This document shows, piece after piece, positions 8,548-16,289 of a stretch of 44,729 nt of DNA. Position 1 is the first letter of the stretch. Every line of letters starts with the position of its first letter. The notes beneath the pieces are model-generated. The model had not been told where the DNA came from and ran no database searches. It saw nothing but the letters and a program-made list of their open reading frames with translations. The DNA lies in assembly GCF_002224245.2 (NCBI RefSeq), contig NZ_NKHK02000013.1:1-44729 (forward strand), in the 5' to 3' direction. Origin of the DNA: Moraxella sp. VT-16-12. Lineage in GTDB: Bacteria; Pseudomonadota; Gammaproteobacteria; Pseudomonadales; Moraxellaceae. Both the position numbers and the translations under genes were made by a program.

Positions 8548-8973
8548 TTATGGGTGGGACAACAAAAATGGTGCAATCATCAGCAGTCCTTTTTTTTCAT
8601 GTTCTTTAAAAGGCAGTCTTTTTTTGACAATTATCCATCTTTCATCATAATACGCCAACAAATCCAAATCCATCGGTACGGCTTGATGTTTATCACCACG
8701 ACCACAAATACGCTCAATGTCTTTTAATGTCTGTTTGAGTGTTTTGTCATCTGTCTTTTGGGCTAATGCCACAGATACCACCCAATTATGATAAATATGC
8801 TCTGTCTTAGCTGTAAAATCTTTGCCCACAACCACCGATGAGACCTTGATTTCACCTAAATTACTTAGGGCGTCTAAGGTGGTGTCAAAGGCGTGTTGTC
8901 GTGCTGTGTCATCACTAAGATTGCTACCTAAGGCGATGATGGCTTTTGTGATGTTTGTATCAGCAAAACTCAT
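8548..8973 (-). CDS. folK: Divergent HPPK (6-hydroxymethyl-dihydropterin pyrophosphokinase)
   Basis: Transfers pyrophosphate from ATP to 6-hydroxymethyl-7,8-dihydropterin in folate synthesis. Supported by IALGSNL at the N-terminus, VVVGKDFTAKTEHIYHNWVV in the pterin-binding region, and MDLDLLAY, which carries the two metal-binding aspartates. It starts inside the stop of folB (ATGA overlap), which confirms the pathway. At 141 residues it is shorter than the usual 155-165, and the catalytic loop before MDLDLL lacks the RWGPR-type arginines and tryptophan seen in E. coli FolK. It could be a lineage-typical variant or a weak enzyme. Confidence 0.85.
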   Translation of the reverse strand: MSFADTNITKAIIALGSNLSDDTARQHAFDTTLDALSNLGEIKVSSVVVGKDFTAKTEHIYHNWVVSVALAQKTDDKTLKQTLKDIERICGRGDKHQAVPMDLDLLAYYDERWIIVKKRLPFKEHEKKGLLMIAPFLLSHP

Positions 8974-9335
8974 GATGATTTGGCACGAGTCATTTTTACA
9001 CCCACACCACCAGCTTGTTTGATGGCATTGGGTTTATTGATGGTGAGCGTGATGGCCTGACAAGGATAATTTGCCAAAATATAAGCACAGATGTCTTCGG
9101 CCAATTTTTCTAATAATTTGGCTTTCATGTCATGGCACAGTCTTTCTATGTCTTCGCAAACGGTTTTGTAGTTGATGGCAAAGGCAACATCATCACTTTG
9201 GGCGGCTTTTTTCATATCACAAACCATCTCACAGCTGATGAGCAGTTGCTGTTTGATGGCTCGCTCCCAACTATAAACACCTATTAAGGTATTGATTTGT
9301 AAGTCTTTAATAAAAACAATGTCATTCATATTCAT
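8970..9335 (-). CDS. folB: Dihydroneopterin aldolase
   Basis: Cleaves 7,8-dihydroneopterin to 6-hydroxymethyl-dihydropterin and glycolaldehyde, feeding FolK, whose gene overlaps it by four bases. The 121-residue protein has the family opening DIVFIKDLQINTLIGVYSWE, containing the catalytic-site glutamate, and the central FAINYKTVCEDIERL and LLEKLAEDIC segments, ending with ITINKPNAI-like sequence containing the conserved lysine. Two in-frame ATG codons (9335 and 9329) are candidates; the longer is given. It follows rarD by 15 bases. Confidence 0.93.
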   Translation of the reverse strand: MNMNDIVFIKDLQINTLIGVYSWERAIKQQLLISCEMVCDMKKAAQSDDVAFAINYKTVCEDIERLCHDMKAKLLEKLAEDICAYILANYPCQAITLTINKPNAIKQAGGVGVKMTRAKSS

Positions 9336-9350
9336 GCTTTGTGTATCAGT

Positions 9351-10247
9351 TTATTGGGCTGCTCGTTTGCGGTGTTTGACCATGTCCATGCTAAATATGG
9401 CAAGTCCTGCCCAAATCAGTCCAAAAATCATCAAACGCTGTCCATCTATCGGCTCATGATAATAAAACACCGCCAGCAAAAACACGATACTGGGCGTTAA
9501 ATAATTTAAAAAAGATAAGGTATTAAATTGCACCAGTTTGGTTGAGATGTTATAAAGCAGTAGTGGGACAAGCGTAATCGGTCCTGCCAATGCAAGTAGC
9601 CAAATTTCAGACGACACCCACAAACTCAAAGACGAACTTGCCACACCTGCAAAGCACAGCCATAATACACACAAAGGCATAAGCAGTGCTATCTCTATAA
9701 ACAAGCCATCAACCGCATCAAAGGGCGTATATCGCTGTATCACTCCATAAAAGGCGAACGATAAAGGCAATGCCAAGCTCACCCATGGCAGCCCTCCTAA
9801 CCATATAATCTGCATGGCGACAGCCAACAAAGCCAAGCTGACAGCGATTTTTTGTAAAATACGCAGTTTCTCTTTAAAGACAAGCATAGACAATGCCACA
9901 CCCACCAAAGGATGGATAAAGTATCCCAAGCTGGCCTCTAACACCTGATTATGTGTTACCGCCCACACATAGACCAGCCAGTTTGTGCCAATGAGTAAGG
10001 CAGCCACAAAAGTCAGCACAAGCCATTTGGGGTTTTGTTTAACCTTTGCCACCCACACCCATCGCCTTGCTACCACCATCAAGCCCAATAGTAGCAAAAA
10101 AGTCCAAATCACCCGATGGGCGATGATTTCTACCGCATTATAGCCTGATAACAGTTTAAAATATAAAGGAAAGTTCCCCCATATCAAAAAGGCTGTTAGG
10201 GCGATGATGAGTCCTTTTGGTGTGGTGGCGATACCCTGCTGGCTCAT
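9351..10247 (-). CDS. rarD: RarD-type EamA transporter
   Basis: A 298-residue, ten-TM member of the DMT superfamily. The opening GLIIALTAFLIWGNFPLYFKLL, the conserved EIIAHRVIWTFLLLL and NWLVYVWAV...EASLGYFIHPLVGV segments are characteristic of the RarD (chloramphenicol-sensitive protein) family. Substrate is uncertain; some relatives are amino-acid or drug exporters. Its ATG overlaps the tyrA-aroA stop by four bases (ATGA), so the two are translationally coupled. The position after aromatic biosynthesis genes could mean it exports an aromatic metabolite, but that is only suggestive. Confidence 0.9.
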   Translation of the reverse strand: MSQQGIATTPKGLIIALTAFLIWGNFPLYFKLLSGYNAVEIIAHRVIWTFLLLLGLMVVARRWVWVAKVKQNPKWLVLTFVAALLIGTNWLVYVWAVTHNQVLEASLGYFIHPLVGVALSMLVFKEKLRILQKIAVSLALLAVAMQIIWLGGLPWVSLALPLSFAFYGVIQRYTPFDAVDGLFIEIALLMPLCVLWLCFAGVASSSLSLWVSSEIWLLALAGPITLVPLLLYNISTKLVQFNTLSFLNYLTPSIVFLLAVFYYHEPIDGQRLMIFGLIWAGLAIFSMDMVKHRKRAAQ

Positions 10248-12562
10248 TCGCCCTGCTCAATGCTAATATTTAGCCCCACCTCACCAGCCAGCTGTGCAAA
10301 ATTAGGAAAACTGGTTGCCACCGTTTGTGTGCCATGAATCACAATCTCGTCAGTAGCTCGGCTACTGGCAACCGCAAAACTCATGGCGATACGGTGGTCA
10401 TGATGACTGTCAATGTGTCCGCCACCAAACACTGCGTTACGCTCACCTGCCACACCTTTGCCGTCAATGATGATGCCATCTTCTAAGACTGTACAATCAA
10501 TGCCAAGTGTGCCAAGTCCGTCTGCCATGACCTGTATGCGATCAGATTCTTTAACCCGCAGCTCTTTTGCTCCGGTCAGTTTGGTGGTGCCTGTGGCACA
10601 GCTTGCCGCCACAAACAGCACCGGAAACTCATCAATGGCAAGTGGTACAAGATGTTCTGGAATGTCAATACCCACCAAATCAGACGGTTTTACAGTAATA
10701 TCCGCGATTGGCTCGCCGCCTACCACCGTTTCATTAGACACACTGATGTTTGCTCCCATCAATTTTAAAATATCAATCACGCCAGTGCGAGTGGGATTCA
10801 TGCCAACCTGACAAATGGTCAAGCCTTCACCGCCACCGATTGCACCCAGTACCATAAAAAATGCCGCACTAGAAATGTCCGCTGGCACGGTAATGTCTGT
10901 GGCAGTCAGTCGCCCACCCCCTGTGATGGAGATTTTGTTGCCATCGGTATTGACAGGATAACCAAAGGCGGTCAGCATACGCTCGGTATGGTCTCGGCTG
11001 ATTTCAGGTTCAATGATGGTGGTTGTGCCATTTGCCCATAGGCTTGCTAGTATCAGACAAGATTTGATTTGGGCGGACGCAACTGGCAAAGCGTACTCAA
11101 TGCCGCTTAGTTTTTGACCCCCTGTGATGGAAATGGGGGCGGTGCCTTTTTCGCCAGTGGTCTGAATGACCGCTCCCATTTGTCTAAGCGGTTTTGCCAC
11201 TCGCTCCATGGGACGTTTGGATAAGCTGACATCGCCTGTCATCACGCTATCAAAGGCTTGGGCGGACAAAATCCCTGCCAAAAGTCGCATACTTGTGCCA
11301 GAGTTCCCCATGTACAAAGCGTCTTTTGGGGCTTGTAAGCCGTCCACCCCTACTCCATAAATGGTAACTTTGTCGCCATCACGTTCAATGCGTACGCCCA
11401 TGTCTTTAAAGGCTTGCAAAGTCGCTAGGGCGTCTTCGCCTTCTAAAAAGCCTGACACATGAGTAATGCCATCCGCCAGAGACCCCAGCATGATAGAGCG
11501 GTGCGAAATGGATTTGTCCCCTGGCACAGTAATCGTGCCATGGATGGCTTGACTTGGCGTGATGTGGTAGCGTTGTGTTTGGTCGGTCATGGCATTTTCT
11601 CTTGGTAAATGGGGGTTGTGAGTGGCTTTGTGCAGTTGTGCTTGGGCGAGCATATGCCCAAAATGACGGCGTGCATGGCGTGCCGTGGTCAGATATTCTA
11701 TCAGTTTGACAGAGTCTTCTTGCTCAATCAACTGGCGAAAAGTGGCCAAATTGGCTTCGTATTCATCCAGCGATTTTAACAAAGCGTGTTTGTTGTCCAT
11801 AAAAATATCATGCCACATCACAGGACTGCTTGCCGAAATGCGGCTAAAATCAGCAAAACCACCTGCTGCATAGCGAAAAATGTCCAAATTATCATCATGG
11901 CTGGCCAGCTGATAGGTCAAATTAAAGGACAACAAATGTGGCAGATGACTGGTATAAGCCAAAATTTCATCATGTCTTTGGCTGTTCATGATGATGACAT
12001 TAGCACCAATACGCTCCCATAAGATTTTGATTTTTTGGATAAAATGTGCTTTGGCGGTGGGTGGGTTGTCTGTACAAACGATAAACTGTCGCCCCACAAA
12101 CAGCCGTGGATTGCGTGCGTGTACGCCAGAATTTTCTGCTCCGGCAATGGGGTGCGATAGCACAAAATTTAGCCAATCTGATGGCTGATTGTTCTGCTCA
12201 CAAGCCCCTAGCACCGCCTGATAAATGCTCATTTTGGTACTGGCAACGTCTGTGATGATGGCGGTATTGGCGATGTTGCCATCTGCTTTGGCGCAAGCAA
12301 GCTGGTAAATGATGGCGGATGTGGCACGAGTGGGCGTGGCGATGATAAACAAATCCACATCTGTTTGGCAAAGGCTGTCTATATCAGGGGCAATCTCATC
12401 TATCAGCCCTACCTTTTTGGCAAAGTTTAGGCTTGATGGGTCGGTATCGGTGGCAACAATCGTCTGAGTCAAACCCCTATCACGCATGGCAGATAAAATG
12501 CTTGACCCAATCAGTCCCAAACCAATGATGGCTGTTTTTTTAAAAAGCACCGTATCGCCCAT
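10244..12562 (-). CDS. tyrA-aroA: Bifunctional prephenate dehydrogenase / EPSP synthase
   Basis: A 772-residue fusion. Residues 1 to about 300 are prephenate dehydrogenase: NAD-binding AIIGLGLIGSS near 11-21, DVASTK, and the HPIAGAENSG substrate motif. From Met325 to the end is 5-enolpyruvylshikimate-3-phosphate synthase: VPGDKSISHRSIMLGSLA, LYMGNSGTSMRLLAG, LSKRPMERV and DHRIAMSFAV. It therefore covers one shared-pathway step (AroA) and the tyrosine branch. The fusion is known in Acinetobacter and relatives. The ATG at 12562 shares a base with the upstream TGA (TGATG); a TTG at 12577 in frame is less likely. Met325 (11590) has AAGAG nine bases before it and could be an internal start for free AroA. 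Confidence 0.96.
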   Translation of the reverse strand: MGDTVLFKKTAIIGLGLIGSSILSAMRDRGLTQTIVATDTDPSSLNFAKKVGLIDEIAPDIDSLCQTDVDLFIIATPTRATSAIIYQLACAKADGNIANTAIITDVASTKMSIYQAVLGACEQNNQPSDWLNFVLSHPIAGAENSGVHARNPRLFVGRQFIVCTDNPPTAKAHFIQKIKILWERIGANVIIMNSQRHDEILAYTSHLPHLLSFNLTYQLASHDDNLDIFRYAAGGFADFSRISASSPVMWHDIFMDNKHALLKSLDEYEANLATFRQLIEQEDSVKLIEYLTTARHARRHFGHMLAQAQLHKATHNPHLPRENAMTDQTQRYHITPSQAIHGTITVPGDKSISHRSIMLGSLADGITHVSGFLEGEDALATLQAFKDMGVRIERDGDKVTIYGVGVDGLQAPKDALYMGNSGTSMRLLAGILSAQAFDSVMTGDVSLSKRPMERVAKPLRQMGAVIQTTGEKGTAPISITGGQKLSGIEYALPVASAQIKSCLILASLWANGTTTIIEPEISRDHTERMLTAFGYPVNTDGNKISITGGGRLTATDITVPADISSAAFFMVLGAIGGGEGLTICQVGMNPTRTGVIDILKLMGANISVSNETVVGGEPIADITVKPSDLVGIDIPEHLVPLAIDEFPVLFVAASCATGTTKLTGAKELRVKESDRIQVMADGLGTLGIDCTVLEDGIIIDGKGVAGERNAVFGGGHIDSHHDHRIAMSFAVASSRATDEIVIHGTQTVATSFPNFAQLAGEVGLNISIEQGE

Positions 12563-13437
12563 CAACAGCAGTCCCAATTATAAATCAGCTTACTAAAATC
12601 TTGATTTTTTAGGTCATCAGGGTGGATAAAAAAGTTCGCCACGCCAGCATCACCCCACATGATGTCATTATCATCATCGGTGTCTATTTGAAACAGCAAA
12701 ACATGTTTTTGCAACTGCTCGTTATATTCTCGGGGGTCGGTTTGGGTAAAATAAGGATAGCCGAGTATCAAATGTTGTCCATAACTGTTGCCTGACAGCT
12801 CATCATAACACTCTAAATGCTCATCAGGGTCGTCCACATCTAGCGTTTCTTCCAAATAATTCCAAATGTCATTGCCTTTTAATGGCTCAATGGTGTCAGC
12901 AATGGCACTGTATTCAAAGCAGTTTGTGCCACATGATTGCTCATGTAACACAAAATTCATATCATATTGACAATTAAAATCAAAGGGTAGGCAGTCAGTA
13001 TCAAGATGTTTTAACTGCTCGCCAACTTTATTTAATTCATCAATATTTAATGGCAAACTGTCGTCTTGCCAAAACCGCATCTGATAACCATCATGGGGCA
13101 AGTAATCATCAAAATTACAGCCATACAAATAATCATCGTCTTTGCCATCAATATAAATCTGCAAAATACCTTGTTTTGGCAAGGGGTGTGGCAGTTGGCT
13201 TATATCCACCTGATTGGCGATTTGTCTAAAATTTAGCTGAGCCAGTAGCACAAGTGGCGTGCCATCTGTTTTGACAGGATACCGCTCGCCTGCGGGCAAA
13301 TAGCCCATGCCACTGATTTTACTGGTTAAACTTGGTACAAAATCATTGTCTTGTTTGGACAATTTGATTTTGACGCAGTTTACCTTAGAAATATCTAGCA
13401 AAGTTTGCAAAGGCATTGGCAAATCAGATTTATTCAT
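12562..13437 (-). CDS. YwqG-like protein (DUF1963)
   Basis: A 291-residue cytosolic protein, acidic, without membrane segments. The pattern FVPSLTSKISGMGYLPAGERYP, then PLVLLAQLNF, LPKQGILQIYI, and a C-terminal VLLFQIDTDDDNDIMWGDAGVANFFI is the DUF1963/YwqG signature. Function of this family is unknown; members are often near immunity or toxin genes but also stand alone. The ATG at 13437 has an excellent AGGGAAAG ribosome site. Its stop overlaps the tyrA-aroA start, so it is coupled to aromatic biosynthesis, between pheA and tyrA-aroA. Whether this reflects function or a chance insertion cannot be seen from sequence. Confidence 0.85.
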   Translation of the reverse strand: MNKSDLPMPLQTLLDISKVNCVKIKLSKQDNDFVPSLTSKISGMGYLPAGERYPVKTDGTPLVLLAQLNFRQIANQVDISQLPHPLPKQGILQIYIDGKDDDYLYGCNFDDYLPHDGYQMRFWQDDSLPLNIDELNKVGEQLKHLDTDCLPFDFNCQYDMNFVLHEQSCGTNCFEYSAIADTIEPLKGNDIWNYLEETLDVDDPDEHLECYDELSGNSYGQHLILGYPYFTQTDPREYNEQLQKHVLLFQIDTDDDNDIMWGDAGVANFFIHPDDLKNQDFSKLIYNWDCC

Positions 13438-13557
13438 AAAACTTTCCCTATCAATTTGGCACACTTAACACATCTTTAAAAGAATAAATACGGTATTGCC
13501 AATCAATATTTTTACCGTAAACGGTTGTAAAATAATAACTGACAATACCACTACAAT

Positions 13558-14679
13558 TTATAAAACCGCCTTAGGATAAGAACCTAGCACTCGCACGTCT
13601 TTGGCGATGGTAGCGATTTCATCAATGGCGGTTTTGACATTGTCATCATTGATGTGTCCTGTCATGTCAATAAAAAACACATACGCCCATTTATTAGGTC
13701 GCTCTGGACGAGTCTCAATGCTGGTCATGGAGACGTTGTGGCGTTTGAGCGGTTCTAAAATCTCAATCAACGCTCCTGCACGGTCTGGGCTAGATACCAC
13801 AATCGACGTTTTATCGTGTCCGCTGGGGGCAACAGATTCGTGCCCGATGATTAAAAAGCGGGTGGTGTTGTTTGGGTTGTCTTCTATGTTTTCGTACAGT
13901 TTGTGCAGCCCATATTCGGCAACCGCCACGTCCCCTGCAATGGCGGCAGAGTGCCATTCATTTTGCAAGCGTTTGGCAGCTTCACCGTTACTGGCAACCG
14001 CTACGCGTTCTACATTGGGAAAATTGACATCAAGCCAATGGCGACATTGCGCCAAAGACTGCTGATGGCTATAAATTCGGCTCAGGCTATCTACTTTGGT
14101 ATGCTCTGCCACCAAAAAATTGTGATGAATGGGCAATTCCACTTCGCCGATGATGTTTAAATTTGAGCTTAAAAAGGCATCTAGTGTGTGATTGACCACG
14201 CCTTCTGATGAGTTTTCTACTGGCACAACACCATACATTGCCGAGCCTGCTTCCACTTCACGAAACACGTCTGTGATGGTTGCCAGTGGCGTGGCAGTGG
14301 CGGCTTTACCAAAGTGTTTTAGAGCAGCAGCGTGGGTAAATGTGCCAACAGGTCCTAAAAAAGCGACTTTTTGTGGGGCTTCTAATTCCAAACAAACAGA
14401 CATAATCTCACGGAACAATCGTGCCATTTTTTCACCGCTAAGTGGTCCAGTATTACGAGCCATGACGGCTTTTAGCACTTGGGCTTCACGTTCAGGGCGA
14501 TAAAAAATGGGGTGGTTTTCGTTGTCTTTTTTGGCGATGGCGACTTGTTGGGCGATACAGGCACGCTCATTGATAAGTGTTTGAATTTGTTCATCAATGC
14601 CATCAATTTTGTGGCGTAAATCTTGGATTTGGTTGGTGTCTAGGTGGGTGTTTGATTGTTTGGGTGTTTGATTGGTCAT
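13558..14679 (-). CDS. pheA: Chorismate mutase / prephenate dehydratase (P-protein)
   Basis: Bifunctional enzyme taking chorismate to prephenate and then to phenylpyruvate for phenylalanine. The 373-residue protein has a chorismate mutase domain (about 18-100, LRHKIDGIDEQIQTLINERA), a prephenate dehydratase domain (about 105-285, with VAFLGPVGTFTHAAA, PVENSSEGVVNHTLD and NTTRFLIIG, where the Thr is catalytic), and a C-terminal ACT domain (about 295-370, including ETRPERPNKWAYVFFIDM) expected to bind phenylalanine for feedback inhibition. It lies 120 bases upstream of the YwqG-like gene on the same strand. Confidence 0.97.
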   Translation of the reverse strand: MTNQTPKQSNTHLDTNQIQDLRHKIDGIDEQIQTLINERACIAQQVAIAKKDNENHPIFYRPEREAQVLKAVMARNTGPLSGEKMARLFREIMSVCLELEAPQKVAFLGPVGTFTHAAALKHFGKAATATPLATITDVFREVEAGSAMYGVVPVENSSEGVVNHTLDAFLSSNLNIIGEVELPIHHNFLVAEHTKVDSLSRIYSHQQSLAQCRHWLDVNFPNVERVAVASNGEAAKRLQNEWHSAAIAGDVAVAEYGLHKLYENIEDNPNNTTRFLIIGHESVAPSGHDKTSIVVSSPDRAGALIEILEPLKRHNVSMTSIETRPERPNKWAYVFFIDMTGHINDDNVKTAIDEIATIAKDVRVLGSYPKAVL

Positions 14680-14819
14680 GGCTGCCTGCTTTTTGGGTCT
14701 AAAAATAGGCTAATGATACATGAAATTTGGGGTGCTAGGCAAATATTTTTTGCTAAATGAGCGATAAGTGATGGGATTTTTGGTGATTTTTAGTGGCGAA
14801 TATCATGGGTAAATCAGCC

Positions 14820-14844
14820 AAAAAAGGACGTATCTTACGCCCTT
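14820..14844 (-). terminator. Terminator of the UbiJ-like gene
   Basis: Read on the minus strand, AAGGGCGTA and TACGTCCTT pair around an AGA loop (one G-T pair) and are followed by six T. It lies just beyond the stop at 14855. Confidence 0.75.
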
Positions 14845-14854
14845 GGTTGTTCTT

Positions 14855-15523
14855 TTAAAATGCAAAAACACAAATTATCGCCACAACTGCCACAATAGAC
14901 ATGATGATGAGTGCGATTTTGGTGGATTTTTGTTTGCCAGTCATCTCTGCTAAGGCAGTGTTTAAGCGTGCGTTTTCGGTTGTTAGGGTGCTAAGCTGAC
15001 TTTCAAGCTGAGCAATTTTGGCTTTGTACTTTTCTTGTTTTTGTTCACGTTCTTGGGGGGTGGGGGCAGGGTCGCCTTTGAATTTTTGTAGTAGATTTTG
15101 TATGGCACCACCTATGCCAAGCTGAACCAAAAACGCTTTAAATTCTGCCACATCTGCCTGTTCTCCCCTGATTTGTAAGGCATCAACAGAGCTTTGGCTG
15201 TGGCTTTTTAAAACACTAAGTAGCTGAAAACTATAAGCATTGACCATGATGTCGGCGTGAGATTTATTTGGTGGCAGTCGGTCATCAAGCAAAATCCCCC
15301 GAAAGCCAAAGGTTACATAAATTTGCATGTGGGGCAAATAAGTGCGAATACACACCACAATCTCTTTACTGGCAAGCGGATAAGCAAGCTCACGCAGTTT
15401 GGGGTCAAAACGTAACACCAAAGTGATGGCGGATTCTAAAAACACCAATAAGACATTTAAAAAACCATGAGAAAAAGTGCTGGCCTGTTTTTGTGGGGTG
15501 GCGTTGGTTGGTAATTCTGTCAT
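14855..15523 (-). CDS. UbiJ/SCP2-like protein with coiled coil and C-terminal membrane anchor
   Basis: A 222-residue protein. Residues about 20-145 resemble the SCP2-like lipid-binding domain of UbiJ: an N-terminal helix, FDPKLRELAYPLASKEIVVCI, a strand pair, ADIMVNAYSFQLLSVL, and ALQIRGEQADVAEFKAFL, in the order found in UbiJ. A charged linker follows, then a coiled coil (about 157-195, KIAQLESQLSTLTTENARLN) and a final hydrophobic helix (202-222), i.e. a tail anchor. Classical UbiJ, a ubiquinone-synthesis accessory factor, has no such anchor and sits with ubiE/ubiB, which are absent here. The call is inference. ATG 15523 (TTTTGGA upstream) was chosen over extensions. Confidence 0.6.
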   Translation of the reverse strand: MTELPTNATPQKQASTFSHGFLNVLLVFLESAITLVLRFDPKLRELAYPLASKEIVVCIRTYLPHMQIYVTFGFRGILLDDRLPPNKSHADIMVNAYSFQLLSVLKSHSQSSVDALQIRGEQADVAEFKAFLVQLGIGGAIQNLLQKFKGDPAPTPQEREQKQEKYKAKIAQLESQLSTLTTENARLNTALAEMTGKQKSTKIALIIMSIVAVVAIICVFAF

Positions 15524-15680
15524 AATTAATCCAAAAGCAAATTCACTTAATAATAAAGTCATCTGCCCCAAAAGTAAACCATTCACCCAAAAATTTTTGG
15601 CAAATCAAGGGAATTATCATAAATATTTCGCTTTTTAATAAGAATTTTGTAAAAAAACTCAAAAAAATCACCCAAACCCC

Positions 15681-15709
15681 TTGCCAAACGTAACTCTTAC
15701 TCTTACAAT
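15681..15709 (+). promoter_or_regulatory. Promoter of the HU gene
   Basis: TTGCCA (15681-15686) and TACAAT (15704-15709) are 17 bp apart. The transcript would have a leader of about 130 bases. A G/C-rich hairpin (GCCCC and GGGGTGC around 15811-15827) lies shortly before the HU ribosome site. No gene is seen between 15524 and 15845. Confidence 0.6.
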
Positions 15710-15845
15710 GCACAAAGGTTGGGATTGCTATTGGTTTTTTAGCGTATCGCCCCCTATTTTTAACTGCCTATTTTACCAGATTGTTGGTGGGATAGATTTT
15801 CTAAAATTTGCCCCCAGATGGGGTGCTATACCATGAGGAATCATC

Positions 15846-16163
15846 ATGAACAAATCAGAATTGGTTGATGCCATCGCCAGTGAAGCAGGTCTTACCAAAG
15901 AGCAAGCCACCAAAGCCCTAAATGCCTTTACTGCCAGCGTACAAGGTGCGTTGGAGCGTAACGATGACGTGGTGCTTGTTGGTTTTGGTACGTTTAGCGT
16001 AAAAGAGCGTGCTGCTCGCACAGGTCGCAACCCACAAACAGGCGAAACGCTACAAATCGCTGCCAGCAAAGTTCCTAGCTTCAAAGCAGGCAAAGGTCTA
16101 AAAGATGCGGTAAACCCTGCACCAAAAGCCAAAGAAACCAAGGCTAAAAAAGCCAAAAAATAA
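15846..16163 (+). CDS. hupB: DNA-binding protein HU
   Basis: Small histone-like dimeric protein that bends DNA and compacts the nucleoid. Residues 1-90 are a full HU domain: [45 protein letters not shown] (the DNA-contacting arm with its conserved RNPQTG tip) and a C-terminal helix. A 15-residue lysine/alanine tail (about 91-105) extends beyond the usual 90 residues, giving 105; such basic tails are seen in Acinetobacter-type HU. Preceded by TGAGGA seven bases before the ATG and followed by a strong terminator, so monocistronic. HU-alpha versus beta naming is arbitrary since only one gene is visible; IHF is less likely given the arm sequence. Confidence 0.95.
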   Translation: MNKSELVDAIASEAGLTKEQATKALNAFTASVQGALERNDDVVLVGFGTFSVKERAARTGRNPQTGETLQIAASKVPSFKAGKGLKDAVNPAPKAKETKAKKAKK

Positions 16164-16176
16164 GTCTTGATTGACC

Positions 16177-16212
16177 AAAAGCACACCTTCGTGATTGGGG
16201 GTGTGCTTTTTT
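16177..16212 (+). terminator. Rho-independent terminator after HU
   Basis: AAAAGCACACC (16177-16187) pairs perfectly with GGTGTGCTTTT (16200-16210), 11 bp, followed by T residues. Confidence 0.9.
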
Positions 16213-16289
16213 ATAAAAAAATTTTGTCAATTTGTTAAAAATGGCGTATCATAGGGATTTTGTCAAAAGATTTTAAAAAACGGTTTTCT

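Noticed and set aside
13492-13549. Inverted repeat GGTATTG / CAATACC about 45 bases apart and a palindrome ACCGTAAACGGT (13514-13525) upstream of the YwqG-like gene
   Set aside because: Short arms with a large loop and no clear promoter; could be chance. Not enough for a regulatory call.
15524-15586. N-terminal extension of the UbiJ-like protein to 15586
   Set aside because: The upstream start lacks a ribosome site and would add a hydrophobic segment not expected; ATG 15523 has TTTTGGA before it.
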